The position numbers and the translations under genes were made by a program. From Desulfitobacteriaceae bacterium (GTDB lineage: Bacteria > Bacillota > Dehalobacteriia > Dehalobacteriales > Dehalobacteriaceae), in the NCBI GenBank assembly GCA_028709045.1, contig JAQVXR010000002.1, positions 1 through 57,786 on the forward strand: a stretch of 57,786 nt of DNA, written 5' to 3'. This document shows, one piece after another, positions 34,624 to 43,697 of the stretch; within the stretch, counting starts at the first letter, position 1, and each line of letters opens with the position of its first letter. The notes under the pieces were generated by a model that did not search any database, was not told the DNA's origin, and saw only the letters and a program-made list of their open reading frames with translations.

Positions 34624-34881
34624 ATGAGGCTGAGTGAATTAATTGGGAAAAAAATTATTAATGTATATGATGGAGGGATTCTTGGTACCGTCGGAGATTC
34701 AGACCTAGTGATTGATCCTTTTTCAGGAGAAATTGAATCAATTATCTTACCTAACAAAAGTAACTTAATAAATGTCTGGTTTCAAAAACAGCAGTTGGTT
34801 ATTCCCTGGTCTTCCGTCAAAAAAGTTGGATCGGAAGTGATCGTTGTAGATCTGGATGAAAGCCACGGTAAAATGTGGTGA
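34624..34881 (+). CDS. ymxH: YlmC/YmxH family PRC-barrel protein
   Basis: The 85-aa PRC-barrel-like protein has MRLSELIGKKIINVYDG, a DSDLVIDPFSGEIESII stretch and VIPWSSVKKVGSEVIVVD, close to sporulation-associated YlmC/YmxH proteins. Molecular role unknown. ATG 34624 is 5 nt after AGAGGTGA. A terminator follows. Confidence 0.85.
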   Translation: MRLSELIGKKIINVYDGGILGTVGDSDLVIDPFSGEIESIILPNKSNLINVWFQKQQLVIPWSSVKKVGSEVIVVDLDESHGKMW

Positions 34882-34916
34882 ACTATTTGTGTATTTACAT
34901 TAATATGGGATATCCT

Positions 34917-34944
34917 AAAAATCGCTGTAGGCGATTTTTTTTTT
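34917..34944 (+). terminator. Terminator after ymxH
   Basis: AAAAATCGC, loop TGTAG, GCGATTTTTTTTTT: an 8-bp stem and a long T run. Confidence 0.8.
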
Positions 34945-35009
34945 GCAGGAATTTAATTTTATTTCGGGAACTCTTACGTTTAAATATTTTTCGGAAGGTG
35001 TTGACAGGA

Positions 35010-35813
35010 TTGCCAGAAAAAATAAAAATTGTCTTTGCCGGTGTAAACGGAAAAATGGGACGGGCTATGCTTAAAGGGATAATGAACGAACCTGATATCG
35101 TCATCGTCGGTGCTGTGGATATTGAATCCCGGGGGACAGATATCGGAATGTTGATTGGCTTATCCCCTGTTAATATTTTTGTGGAAGATGATTTGGATCG
35201 GGTGTTAAAAAATACTAACCCGGACATATTATTGGATTTTACCAGCCCGGCATCGGTAATGAAGAATATTGAAATTGCGGTGGAAAACAGAGTGGGTTGT
35301 GTTGTTGGTACGACAGGCATAAGCCACGAGGAGCTTGAGTCCGTAAAACAATGGTCTTCTCAATACAGAACCCCTGTTTTTATTGCTCCTAATTTTGCCA
35401 TCGGAGCAGTTTTGATGATGCGCTTTGCCCAAGAAGCAAGCCACTATTTTCCTCACGTGGAAATAATTGAAAAACATCATGATCAAAAAATTGATGCCCC
35501 ATCAGGGACAGCACTGAAAACCATGGAACTAATTGCTGAAGAAAGAAAGAGCATGCGTCAGGGATCGCCTGCGGAAGTGGAAAAACTTACCGGGTCCCGG
35601 GGCGGGGAGTATCAAGGAATGCGTGTACACAGTATCAGGCTTCCCGGTTATGTGGCCCACCAGGAAGTAATTTTTGGCGGTGATGGACAAACATTAGTAA
35701 TTAAACACGATACTATCAACCGGGATTGTTTTCTCCCGGGAGTACTACTTGCAATTAGAAATCTTAAACACTTGGAAGGAGTGGTATACGGCCTCGAAAA
35801 ACTATTATGGTAA
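35010..35813 (+). CDS. dapB: 4-hydroxy-tetrahydrodipicolinate reductase
   Basis: Reduces the DapA product in the lysine/diaminopimelate pathway. From TTG 35010 it is 267 aa, the usual size. Motifs: GVNGKMGRAM (NADPH), VGTTGISHEEL, and the active-site EIIEKHHDQKIDAPSGTA. The frame stays open back to 34875, but the earlier part is not conserved and overlaps a terminator. GGAAGG is 11 nt upstream of the TTG, an ordinary but weak start. Competes with dpaAB for the same intermediate during sporulation. Confidence 0.94.
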   Translation: MPEKIKIVFAGVNGKMGRAMLKGIMNEPDIVIVGAVDIESRGTDIGMLIGLSPVNIFVEDDLDRVLKNTNPDILLDFTSPASVMKNIEIAVENRVGCVVGTTGISHEELESVKQWSSQYRTPVFIAPNFAIGAVLMMRFAQEASHYFPHVEIIEKHHDQKIDAPSGTALKTMELIAEERKSMRQGSPAEVEKLTGSRGGEYQGMRVHSIRLPGYVAHQEVIFGGDGQTLVIKHDTINRDCFLPGVLLAIRNLKHLEGVVYGLEKLLW

Positions 35814-35823
35814 ATAGACAAGC

Positions 35824-35851
35824 ACTTCCAAATTATGTCTTTCATATATTA
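35824..35851 (+). promoter_or_regulatory. Possible sigma-K promoter of dpaAB
   Basis: AC (35824-35825), 17 bp and CATATATTA (35843-35851) fit the sigma-K pattern AC-N16/17-CATANNNTA. dpaA (spoVFA) is transcribed by sigma-K in B. subtilis. It lies in the 68-bp dapB-dpaA gap. Confidence 0.5.
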
Positions 35852-35881
35852 AATTAGTCATCGGTTCCTGGAGGGGTATAA

Positions 35882-36778
35882 ATGATATGGGGAGATAAAA
35901 ACCTAGCAATTGTTGGGGGAGACGACCGGGAAATTGTCTTGATTCAAGAACTGACTCATAAAGGATACAGCCTCAGAGTATTTGGTTTTCCTGGAGATAT
36001 GATTTCTAAACAAGTCCAGGTCTGCAGGAGCGTTTCTGAAGCAGTAACAGGAGCCCGTGTTGTTATTCTTCCTATGCCGGGAATCAAAGATAACCGCCAA
36101 TTATATACAAAGTATATGCCGGGCGGAGTGAGAGTTGAAAAAGAAGATTTTAGCGGAATCGGCTTCGAAGCTTGTGTTTTAGTGGGGATTGCTTCCCAGT
36201 ATCTGAAATCACTTGCCCAACTGTTTTCATTTCACCTGGTGGAAGTTGCCGAACAGGATTCGGTCGCCATTCCAAATTCCATACCTACGGCGGAAGGCGC
36301 GATCCAAATAGCAATGGAAAAAGTGCCAATAACCATTCACGGTGCTAAAGTGTTGGTTATTGGATTTGGCCGGGTAGCAGATACTTTGGCTTTCAAGTTA
36401 AAAGCCTTAGGAGCCATTGTGACGGTGGCGGCAAGGAATCCTGCCCAACTTGCTAAATGCTGTGTTTTGGGCTATCAGGTTGTTGAATTAAATAACCTGG
36501 CCAAGTATATTGGGGAGGCAGATCTGATTTATAACACGGTTCCGGCACCGGTACTTGGGAAAAAAATACTCAACCAGGTGAAAAAGGATGTTTTGATAAT
36601 TGATTTGGCATCCAGCCCTGGGGGAACAGATTTTCCCGCTGCTGAAAATCTAGGTGTGACTGCTATTTTGGCTCCGGGATTGCCCGGTAAGATAGCACCC
36701 ATTACAGCAGGAAAAATTTTAGCTCAGGCATACCCACCATTGATTGATTCCTGGTTATCCAGATGTACTGATGGCTGA
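35882..36778 (+). CDS. dpaA: Dipicolinate synthase subunit A (SpoVFA)
   Basis: With DpaB it oxidises dihydrodipicolinate to dipicolinate in the mother cell, for spore core dehydration. The 298-aa protein has an N-terminal domain with ILPMPGIKDN and a Rossmann motif VLVIGFGRVADTLA (about 157-170). Length is normal. ATG follows GAGGGG. dpaB starts 31 bp after its stop. Confidence 0.96.
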   Translation: MIWGDKNLAIVGGDDREIVLIQELTHKGYSLRVFGFPGDMISKQVQVCRSVSEAVTGARVVILPMPGIKDNRQLYTKYMPGGVRVEKEDFSGIGFEACVLVGIASQYLKSLAQLFSFHLVEVAEQDSVAIPNSIPTAEGAIQIAMEKVPITIHGAKVLVIGFGRVADTLAFKLKALGAIVTVAARNPAQLAKCCVLGYQVVELNNLAKYIGEADLIYNTVPAPVLGKKILNQVKKDVLIIDLASSPGGTDFPAAENLGVTAILAPGLPGKIAPITAGKILAQAYPPLIDSWLSRCTDG

Positions 36779-36809
36779 ACTGGCAGGCGAAGATTTGGAG
36801 GTGCGAATG

Positions 36810-37403
36810 ATGCGGCTAAAGGGACTAAGAGTCGGCTTTGCTATTACCGGTTCCCATTGTACTATTGAACGTGTACTTCATGTAGCGGAAAAAATGGTTT
36901 TTATGGACGGGGCAGAGCTTTTTCCAGTCCTTTCAGATACCGTTAACACTATTGATACCAGGTTTGGACCGGCTCAAGGATGGAAAGAATTTTTACACAA
37001 AGTATCAAAAAATAAAATTATCACAACAATTGTAGAGGCAGAACAGATCGGACCGAAAAAGCTTTTTGATATTTTAGTTGTTGCTCCCTGTACGGGAAAT
37101 ACCATGGCGAAATTAACCCACGGAATAGTTGATTCTCCCGTTTTAATGGCCATTAAATCACATTTGAGAAATTTGCAGCCGGTGGTTATTGCAATCTCAA
37201 CTAATGACGGATTAGGCTTTAATGCGGGCAACATTGGAATTTTGCTTAACACAAAAAATATTTATCTTGTTCCTTTTGGACAGGACAGTCCCTCGGGTAA
37301 AGCAAACTCCCTGGTTGCCCATATGGAAATGATCCCAAATACAATTGTCGAAGCATTAAAAGGTAAACAATTACAACCATTGCTTGTTTCCTATCAACAG
37401 TAA
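36810..37403 (+). CDS. dpaB: Dipicolinate synthase subunit B (SpoVFB)
   Basis: Flavoprotein-like partner of DpaA. The 197-aa protein has LKGLRVGFAITGSHCT at the start and VVAPCTGNTMAKLTHGI, as in flavin-binding HFCD-type proteins. ATG 36810 lies 8 nt from GGAGG (36797-36801); 36807 or 36771 are less likely. asd follows after 40 bp, so DPA synthesis and its aspartate-semialdehyde supply are linked. Confidence 0.95.
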   Translation: MRLKGLRVGFAITGSHCTIERVLHVAEKMVFMDGAELFPVLSDTVNTIDTRFGPAQGWKEFLHKVSKNKIITTIVEAEQIGPKKLFDILVVAPCTGNTMAKLTHGIVDSPVLMAIKSHLRNLQPVVIAISTNDGLGFNAGNIGILLNTKNIYLVPFGQDSPSGKANSLVAHMEMIPNTIVEALKGKQLQPLLVSYQQ

Positions 37404-37443
37404 AGTTGTTAAAATAGATATAAATTATGTTGGAGGTATCATC

Positions 37444-38460
37444 ATGAAAAAGTATAACATAGCGGTGGTAGGTGCTACAGGCGCAGTGGGGCATGAAATT
37501 CTAAAAGTACTTCAAGAACATGAGTTACCTGTGAATCAGATTAAGCTTTTAGCCAGTGAAAGATCTCATGGCAAAAAAATGGTTTTTCAGGGAAGAGAGC
37601 ATATGGTAGAGAAAACTGCCCCGGATTCATTTGAAGGCATTGATATTGCACTTTTTGCCGGAGGGGCAGCGAGTAAAGAGTTTGGCCCGGAAGCAGTAAA
37701 AAGAGGTTCAGTTGTCATTGACAACAGCAGTGCTTACCGCATGGATCCGGATGTTCCGCTGGTTGTTCCCGAGGTTAACCCGGAGGATGTGAGGTGGCAT
37801 AAGGGGATTATTGCCAATCCAAACTGTTCTACCATTCAAATGGTGGTCGCGTTAAAGCCGCTTCATGATGCAGCTAAGATTAAGCGGGTTGTTGTCTCCA
37901 CTTACCAGGCTGTTTCCGGTGCAGGAAAAGAAGCCATTGATGAATTGGAACTTCAAGTGCGCCAGATAAGTAACGAACAGCAAGCCAAAGCGGAAGTGTT
38001 TCCTTATCAAATTGCCTTTAACCTGATTCCCCATATCGATGTTTTTTTGGAGAATGATTACACCAAAGAAGAAATGAAGATGGCTAACGAGACGAAAAAG
38101 ATGTTTCATGATGACAACATAGCGATTTGCGCCACAACTGTGCGAGTACCGGTATACCGGAGTCATTCTGAAGCAATCAACATTGAAACAGAGAAATTAT
38201 TAACAGCAGCAGAAGCAAGAGAAATACTGCGCAAAGCTCCCGGAGTGGTAGTGGTTGATGACCCTGCCAATAAACAGTATCCAATGCCTTTATATGCTTC
38301 TGATACAGATGAAGTGTATGTGGGCAGAATCCGGGAAGATATATCCTGTTCAAATGGTTTAGTGTTCTGGGTCGTGGCGGACCAGTTGCGTAAAGGTGCT
38401 GCAACTAATGCTGTACAAATAGCTGAGCTTTTAATTAAAGGGAATCTGATAAACAGGTAG
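37444..38460 (+). CDS. asd: Aspartate-semialdehyde dehydrogenase
   Basis: Reduces aspartyl phosphate to aspartate semialdehyde, precursor of diaminopimelate, dipicolinate, threonine and methionine. The 338-aa protein has VVGATGAVG (about 8-16) and the catalytic Cys in ANPNCST (C128), with later EAINIETEK. ATG 37444 follows TGGAGG. dapG comes 11 bp later. Confidence 0.96.
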   Translation: MKKYNIAVVGATGAVGHEILKVLQEHELPVNQIKLLASERSHGKKMVFQGREHMVEKTAPDSFEGIDIALFAGGAASKEFGPEAVKRGSVVIDNSSAYRMDPDVPLVVPEVNPEDVRWHKGIIANPNCSTIQMVVALKPLHDAAKIKRVVVSTYQAVSGAGKEAIDELELQVRQISNEQQAKAEVFPYQIAFNLIPHIDVFLENDYTKEEMKMANETKKMFHDDNIAICATTVRVPVYRSHSEAINIETEKLLTAAEAREILRKAPGVVVVDDPANKQYPMPLYASDTDEVYVGRIREDISCSNGLVFWVVADQLRKGAATNAVQIAELLIKGNLINR

Positions 38461-38471
38461 AAGGTGAAGCA

Positions 38472-39692
38472 ATGAACATCGTAGTACAAAAATTTGGGGG
38501 AACATCAGTTGCCAGCAGAGACAAACGGAAGCAGGTAGCAAAAAAAGTTGCCCTTGCCATAAAAGAAGGATACCGGGTAGTGGTTGTTGTTTCTGCTATG
38601 GGACGTCTGGGAGAGGCATATGCTACCGATACATTGTTGGGTTTGGTCGGTCAGCAGTCCTCCCGGCACATTTCCAATAAAGATTTAGATCTTTTAATGG
38701 CCTGTGGGGAAATAATTTCCGGAGTGGTAATGGTAAGTGAACTGAAGGCTGAAGGATATGAAGCAACTTGTTTAACCGGAGGGCAAGCGGGTATTGTGAC
38801 AGATGAGAGTTTTAGCGATGCCCGAATTATTATGGTTAAACCGGGGGAAGTTTTAAAAGAACTAGAGAAAGTACCGATTGTGATTGTAGCAGGATTTCAA
38901 GGGGTAACCCAAGGTGGAAGAGTAACCACATTAGGCAGGGGAGGCAGTGATACCACGGCGGCAGCTTTAGGAGTGGCCTTAAAGGCAGAGCGTATTGATA
39001 TTTACACCGATGTTGATGGGGTTAAAACAGCTGACCCTCGCGTTGTAGAAGAGGCAAAAACTTTAAGGAATATCACCTACAATGAGGTCTGCCAGTTAGC
39101 TCATGAAGGAGCTAAGGTAATTCATCCCAGAGCCGTAGAAATAGCCATGCAGGGAAATGTCCCTCTGCGAATTCTCAATACATTTACGGATGGAGACGGC
39201 ACCTTAGTCACGAATTGTGCCGGTCAGGGTGAGTCTATAACCGATATTAAAAACGACCGTTTGATTACAGGAATTACCCACAAACCCCATGTAACCCAAT
39301 TAACTGTGCATAACGACCAAAAAAGCGATGCCGTGCCCGTGAAAATCTTTCAATCTTTGGCCGCAGCAAAAATTAGTGTGGACTTCATCACGATTACTGA
39401 TGAAAAAATAATATTTACAGTAAAAGATATTGATAAGGACAATGCTGTTTCCATCATAAAAAATCTAGATTTAGAGTTAGATATAAAACCGGATTGTGCC
39501 AAAGTAGCGGCCGTCGGAGCGGGGATGACAGGTGTACCGGGGGTAATGGCCAAAATCGTTGAAGCATTGACTGAAGCGGGAATTAAGATACTCCAATCGG
39601 CAGATTCCTATACTAGTATCTGGTGTCTTGTAACCCAAAAGGATATGGAAAAAGCAGTCAGAGCGCTGCATAGAAAATTTCAATTAGGGTGA
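38472..39692 (+). CDS. dapG: Aspartokinase I (diaminopimelate-sensitive type)
   Basis: The 406-aa aspartate kinase has VQKFGGTSVAS, GRGGSDTTAAALGVAL, TDVDGV and two C-terminal ACT domains. Unlike lysC it has no obvious internal ribosome site before the ACT part. Its place between asd and dapA identifies it as DapG by synteny with B. subtilis, where it serves cell-wall and spore diaminopimelate. Regulation by diaminopimelate is known of the family, not read here. Confidence 0.94.
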   Translation: MNIVVQKFGGTSVASRDKRKQVAKKVALAIKEGYRVVVVVSAMGRLGEAYATDTLLGLVGQQSSRHISNKDLDLLMACGEIISGVVMVSELKAEGYEATCLTGGQAGIVTDESFSDARIIMVKPGEVLKELEKVPIVIVAGFQGVTQGGRVTTLGRGGSDTTAAALGVALKAERIDIYTDVDGVKTADPRVVEEAKTLRNITYNEVCQLAHEGAKVIHPRAVEIAMQGNVPLRILNTFTDGDGTLVTNCAGQGESITDIKNDRLITGITHKPHVTQLTVHNDQKSDAVPVKIFQSLAAAKISVDFITITDEKIIFTVKDIDKDNAVSIIKNLDLELDIKPDCAKVAAVGAGMTGVPGVMAKIVEALTEAGIKILQSADSYTSIWCLVTQKDMEKAVRALHRKFQLG

Positions 39693-39697
39693 GGTGA

Positions 39698-40579
39698 ATG
39701 TCTGTGAATTTTGGCTCTGTAATTACTGCCATGGTTACCCCTTATAAAGATGACGGAAAAGTCAATTACGAGAAGGCGCAGGAACTGGCGGCTTTTCTTA
39801 TGGAAAATGGTTCTGATAGTATTGTTGTGACCGGAACAACAGGAGAGGCTTCTACTTTGAGCCTGCAGGAGAAGGTAGGGTTGTATAAGGCGGTAAAAGA
39901 AGCTGTGGGTAACAATGGTTTTGTTATAGCTAATACCGGTGATAACGAGACGGCAACATCCGTTTTATTAACCAAAGAGGCAGAAAAAAACGGAGTTGAT
40001 GGGGTGCTTGCAGTTGTTCCTTATTACAATAAACCGCCTCAGGAAGGAATGTTTCGTCATTTTAAGGAGATTGCAGAGAGCACTGATCTGCCCGTAATGC
40101 TATATAACGTCCCTTCCCGGACTAGCAGTAACCTGCTTCCTGAAACAGTGGAACGTTTAGCCCAAATCAAAAACATCAATTCGATCAAAGAAGCAAGCGG
40201 CTCTATGGATCAAGTTTCCGAGTTGAGGGAAAGACTGCCGGAATTTACTGTTTATTCTGGGGACGACTCTATCACTCTTCCCATGCTTTCTTTAGGTTGC
40301 TCTGGCGTAGTCAGTGTAGCATCCCACCTGGTGGGAAAGGAAATTAAATCAATGGTAGAAAAATTCCTTTCCAATGATTATCAGGGAGCGTTGGCTATTC
40401 ATCTGCATTTATTTAAATTGTTCAAGACACTTTTTATAACCACCAATCCAATTCCGGTAAAAACAGCGCTCAATCAACAAGGTTGGGATCTGGGTGGGTT
40501 TCGCCTGCCGATGGTCAACCCGTCTTCTCAAGAGGAAGATATTATTAAGAATATGTTGATGGAATATGGCTTAAAATAA
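39698..40579 (+). CDS. dapA: 4-hydroxy-tetrahydrodipicolinate synthase
   Basis: Condenses aspartate semialdehyde with pyruvate. The 293-aa TIM-barrel protein has VTGTTGEASTLS, YYNKPPQEG, the tyrosine in YNVPSRT and the Schiff-base Lys in SIKEASG. ATG 39698 follows GTGAGGTG, 5 bp after dapG. Supplies both dapB and dpaAB. Confidence 0.96.
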   Translation: MSVNFGSVITAMVTPYKDDGKVNYEKAQELAAFLMENGSDSIVVTGTTGEASTLSLQEKVGLYKAVKEAVGNNGFVIANTGDNETATSVLLTKEAEKNGVDGVLAVVPYYNKPPQEGMFRHFKEIAESTDLPVMLYNVPSRTSSNLLPETVERLAQIKNINSIKEASGSMDQVSELRERLPEFTVYSGDDSITLPMLSLGCSGVVSVASHLVGKEIKSMVEKFLSNDYQGALAIHLHLFKLFKTLFITTNPIPVKTALNQQGWDLGGFRLPMVNPSSQEEDIIKNMLMEYGLK

Positions 40580-40742
40580 TCGTTTTGAATAATTTATAAT
40601 AAAAAAGGATAAAATAAAAAAAAGTGTTTTTTCCTTTAGGGTTTTGGACTGATAGCAATTTAATATATTTTTTTGGAAGTTTACTTTATTGGTGGCAACA
40701 CCGCTATTGTTGTCATAATTTTTTTGTAAAGGAGGTGGACAA

Positions 40743-42407
40743 GTGGCAAATAGAATGGCAAAAGTATCTATAATTCCCTTGGGTGGCTTAGGAGAAATTG
40801 GAAAAAACATGACTGCGATCAAATATGGAGAAAGTATTATTGTAATTGACTCCGGTATGATGTTTCCTGAGGAGGATCTTTTAGGAGTTGATATTGTAAT
40901 TCCTGATTATACTTATCTTTTAGAAAATAAAAGCCAGGTCAAAGGAATAATTCTTACCCATGGACACGAAGACCACATTGGGGCGTTGCCCTATGTATTA
41001 AAAGATTTAGATGTACCGGTTTATGGGACTAGACTTACCTTGGGACTTTTACAGGGCAAGTTAAAAGAAAATCACCTAAGTGGCGTCAATTTAAATGTGG
41101 TTAAACCGCGGGACGTTCTGAAAATCGACCAATTTAAAATTGAATTTATCAGAGTAAGTCATAGTATTGCTGATGCAATTGCTGTCTCTATCGGTACACC
41201 AATTGGAAGTGTCCTCCATACCGGGGATTTTAAAATTGACATGACTCCCATTGACGGGGATACTATCGACTTTCATAAGTTTACCGCCATTGGTGAACAA
41301 GGTGTTTTGGTGATGATGAGCGATAGCACCAATGTAGAGCGCCCCGGCTATACAATGTCGGAAAAAAGTGTTGGAGAAACTTTTGACGAGACTTTTCGTT
41401 TGGCAAAAAGCCGGATTATTGTAGCATCGTTTGCTTCAAATGTACATCGGGTTCAGCAGGCTATTTGGGCAGCGGCAAAATACAACCGAAAAGTGGCGGT
41501 TGTTGGGCGAAGCATGATTAACGTTGTAAATATTGCTTCTGAGCTGGGATATTTAAAAATACCCAGAAACACGCTGATTGATATTGACGAGGTTAGCCAA
41601 GTGCCTGGCAACCGGGTGGTAATACTTACAACCGGTAGTCAAGGAGAACCCATGTCTGGTTTAACCAGAATGGCGATGTCGGAACATAAGCAAATACAAA
41701 TTATTCCGGGAGATACCATCATTATTTCAGCAGTACCTATTCCCGGAAATGAGAAATCAGTGGCGCGTACCATTGATCATTTGTTTAAACTGGGTGCGGA
41801 TGTGATTCACGAATCAATTGCGGGGATTCATGTTTCCGGGCATGCCAGCCAAGAAGAGCTAAAATTAATGTTAAATTTGGTGAAACCTAAATACTTTGTT
41901 CCGGTACATGGTGAGTACCGGATGTTGTATAAGCATGCCAAGCTGGCAGAGCAAATGGGTATTCCGGCAGAAAATATTTTTGTTGGTGAAAACGGACAAG
42001 TTTTGGAATTCACCAGAAAAAAAGGGCAATTAGCAGGCCGGGTTCAGGCTGGACGTATTTTAGTGGACGGTCTTGGAGTAGGAGATGTAGGTAGCGTAGT
42101 ATTGAAGGACCGCAAGCAATTGTCCCAGGATGGGATTTTGATTGTCGTTGTGACTATAAATCGAACGGACTTCCAGCTTGCAACCAGTCCGGAAGTAATT
42201 TCCCGAGGATTTGTTTATGTTAAAGAATCGGAGAAGTTAATGGAAGAGGCACGGGATCATGTAAAAGAATTCATCGGAAAATGTGACCAAAATAGAATGA
42301 AAGACTGGGCACTTTTAAAATCGGGCATCCGTGAGGTTTTAAGTCGTTTTCTCTATGAGAAAACAAAACGGAGACCAATGATTCTGCCTATTATAACAGA
42401 AATTTAA
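40743..42407 (+). CDS. rnj: Ribonuclease J
   Basis: RNase J degrades and matures RNA by endonuclease and 5'-exonuclease action. The 554-aa protein has the metallo-beta-lactamase motif HGHEDHIG (H73, H75, D77, H78), the VSHSIADA and HTGDFK motifs, beta-CASP elements (SGHASQEEL, PVHGEYRM) and the C-terminal domain. It starts with GTG 7 nt after AAAGGAGG. Order after dapA corresponds to B. subtilis rnjB; I cannot tell whether it is the only RNase J in this genome. The 163-bp gap before it holds an AT-rich stretch and a small GGTG-GCAA-CACC hairpin. Confidence 0.95.
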   Translation: MANRMAKVSIIPLGGLGEIGKNMTAIKYGESIIVIDSGMMFPEEDLLGVDIVIPDYTYLLENKSQVKGIILTHGHEDHIGALPYVLKDLDVPVYGTRLTLGLLQGKLKENHLSGVNLNVVKPRDVLKIDQFKIEFIRVSHSIADAIAVSIGTPIGSVLHTGDFKIDMTPIDGDTIDFHKFTAIGEQGVLVMMSDSTNVERPGYTMSEKSVGETFDETFRLAKSRIIVASFASNVHRVQQAIWAAAKYNRKVAVVGRSMINVVNIASELGYLKIPRNTLIDIDEVSQVPGNRVVILTTGSQGEPMSGLTRMAMSEHKQIQIIPGDTIIISAVPIPGNEKSVARTIDHLFKLGADVIHESIAGIHVSGHASQEELKLMLNLVKPKYFVPVHGEYRMLYKHAKLAEQMGIPAENIFVGENGQVLEFTRKKGQLAGRVQAGRILVDGLGVGDVGSVVLKDRKQLSQDGILIVVVTINRTDFQLATSPEVISRGFVYVKESEKLMEEARDHVKEFIGKCDQNRMKDWALLKSGIREVLSRFLYEKTKRRPMILPIITEI

Positions 42408-42491
42408 CCTTTTCTGTTTAGCTTTACTCGATAAGCAGTTTAGTGCCTGTTTGAAGATTTAGAATTAAATGATGTTTTTAAGAAAAGAAAT

Positions 42492-42521
42492 GCACAGTTT
42501 ATCCGACTGTGTATTTTTTTT
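42492..42521 (+). terminator. Terminator after the RNase J gene
   Basis: GCACAGT (42492-42498) and ACTGTGT (42506-42512) are followed by ATTTTTTTT. Confidence 0.8.
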
Positions 42522-42567
42522 GCTCTCACTACCATACTAAAAGAGAAATGTTGGAAGGAGTGAAAAG

Positions 42568-43278
42568 ATGGAAGAACCCGTAGCGCGGCCCAAAAAAACA
42601 ATGCAGGGAACAAAAAAAACAGAAATAATTACGGAACTTGGCCAGACTCAAATTCCTGAAGGAAAGAGTAATGTTCATGTTCTTACGATTGTTGGCCAGG
42701 TGGAAGGACATTTGGTTATGCCTCCTCAAAATAAAACTACCAAGTACGAGCATATAATACCCCAGCTTGTTGCGGTTGAACAAAATCCGGAGATAGAGGG
42801 ATTGCTTGTCATACTCAATACTGTTGGTGGTGATGTAGAAGCAGGATTGGCTATTGCCGAAATGATCAGAACTCTTTCTAAACCTACTGTGTCCTTAGTA
42901 TTGGGAGGAGGACACAGTATTGGGGTACCTATTGGTGTAGCTGCCGATTATTCATTTATTGCCCATTCCGCTACCATGACGATTCACCCCATCAGGTTGA
43001 CAGGGTTGGTGATTGGGGTTCAGCAAAGCTTTGATTACTTGGAAAAAATGCAGGATAGGGTGATTAATTTTATTGTAGACAATTCTAAAATTGACGAGAA
43101 TGAACTGCGCCGTTTAATGACGACCAGTGGGGAACTTGCCCGGGACATCGGTACTGTTGTTGTAGGTAAGGATGCTGTTAAAATCGGTTTGATTGATGCG
43201 GTGGGAGGTGTCAAAGAAGCGATAAGTACCCTGAATCGACTCATAGAGGAAAAGAAACAGGCGAAAGGAGTGCATTAA
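42568..43278 (+). CDS. tepA: ClpP-like serine protease TepA/YmfB family
   Basis: The 236-aa protein is of the ClpP fold with catalytic Ser in GGGHSIGVP (S117) and His in MTIHPIR (H140), plus [11 protein letters not shown] oxyanion region (about 84-94). An N-terminal extension of about 35 residues is rich in Lys/Thr. TepA in B. subtilis was named for translocation enhancement and is also linked to spore protein breakdown. Cytoplasmic. ATG 42568 follows GAAGGAGTG. Confidence 0.9.
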   Translation: MEEPVARPKKTMQGTKKTEIITELGQTQIPEGKSNVHVLTIVGQVEGHLVMPPQNKTTKYEHIIPQLVAVEQNPEIEGLLVILNTVGGDVEAGLAIAEMIRTLSKPTVSLVLGGGHSIGVPIGVAADYSFIAHSATMTIHPIRLTGLVIGVQQSFDYLEKMQDRVINFIVDNSKIDENELRRLMTTSGELARDIGTVVVGKDAVKIGLIDAVGGVKEAISTLNRLIEEKKQAKGVH

Positions 43279-43279
43279 A

Positions 43280-43489
43280 TTGCTTCTTTGGACAATTATG
43301 CCGGAAGACATTGTATTGGAAGGCGTAGAAAAAACCCGAACATTTCGTCAAGTAGAGTATCAGAACAAAAATTTGATTATAGAAATGGGAGAGAATGGTA
43401 AAGGTAAGGTTGCCCAAATATTAAGCACCGACCCCAGTGATTTTCTAGATCCGGATTTAATTCCGGGAAAGGAAATTTCGATAAACTAG
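43280..43489 (+). CDS. ylzJ: YlzJ-like protein, 69 aa
   Basis: The short protein has LLWTIMPEDIVLEG at the start, and length and place directly after tepA match B. subtilis ylzJ. Function unknown. TTG start 9 nt after AAGGAG; begins 1 nt after the tepA stop. Confidence 0.8.
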   Translation: MLLWTIMPEDIVLEGVEKTRTFRQVEYQNKNLIIEMGENGKGKVAQILSTDPSDFLDPDLIPGKEISIN

Positions 43490-43496
43490 TGAAAAA

Positions 43497-43527
43497 AAAC
43501 TCCTGCTGTTTAAGTGGGAGTTTTTTT
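43497..43527 (+). terminator. Terminator after ylzJ
   Basis: AAAAACTCC and GGAGTTTTTTT pair around an 11-13 nt loop. Confidence 0.75.
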
Positions 43528-43581
43528 GCAACACCTCTAGCTTACTTTAACTAAGATTGGTTAATAATTATTTTAGAATAA

Positions 43582-43610
43582 TAGCAAAGGAAAAAAACTC
43601 GTGGTATAAT
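43582..43610 (+). promoter_or_regulatory. Possible promoter of the Na/Pi symporter gene
   Basis: A consensus TATAAT (43605-43610) has only a poor -35 (TAGCAA, 43582-43587) 17 bp upstream. A small TTGGG-AAAAG-CCCAA hairpin (about 43626-43640) lies in the leader. Confidence 0.35.
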
Positions 43611-43697
43611 CTATGTGGTATTGGTTGGGAAAAGCCCAATCATTTTCTCTCAAATTGTAGCGTAATCAAAAACATATACCAAAGGAGATACGGACTT

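Noticed and set aside
34875-35009. Longer dapB start overlapping ymxH
   Set aside because: It would run through a strong terminator, and the residues are not conserved in DapB.
40691-40702. GGTGGCAACACC before the RNase J gene resembling a T-box core
   Set aside because: There is no specifier stem or full T-box sequence, and no antiterminator/terminator pair; it is only a short GNRA-like hairpin.
43557-43697. Longer start for the Na/Pi symporter
   Set aside because: The region contains a likely promoter and a leader hairpin, and AAAGGAG directs initiation to GTG 43698.
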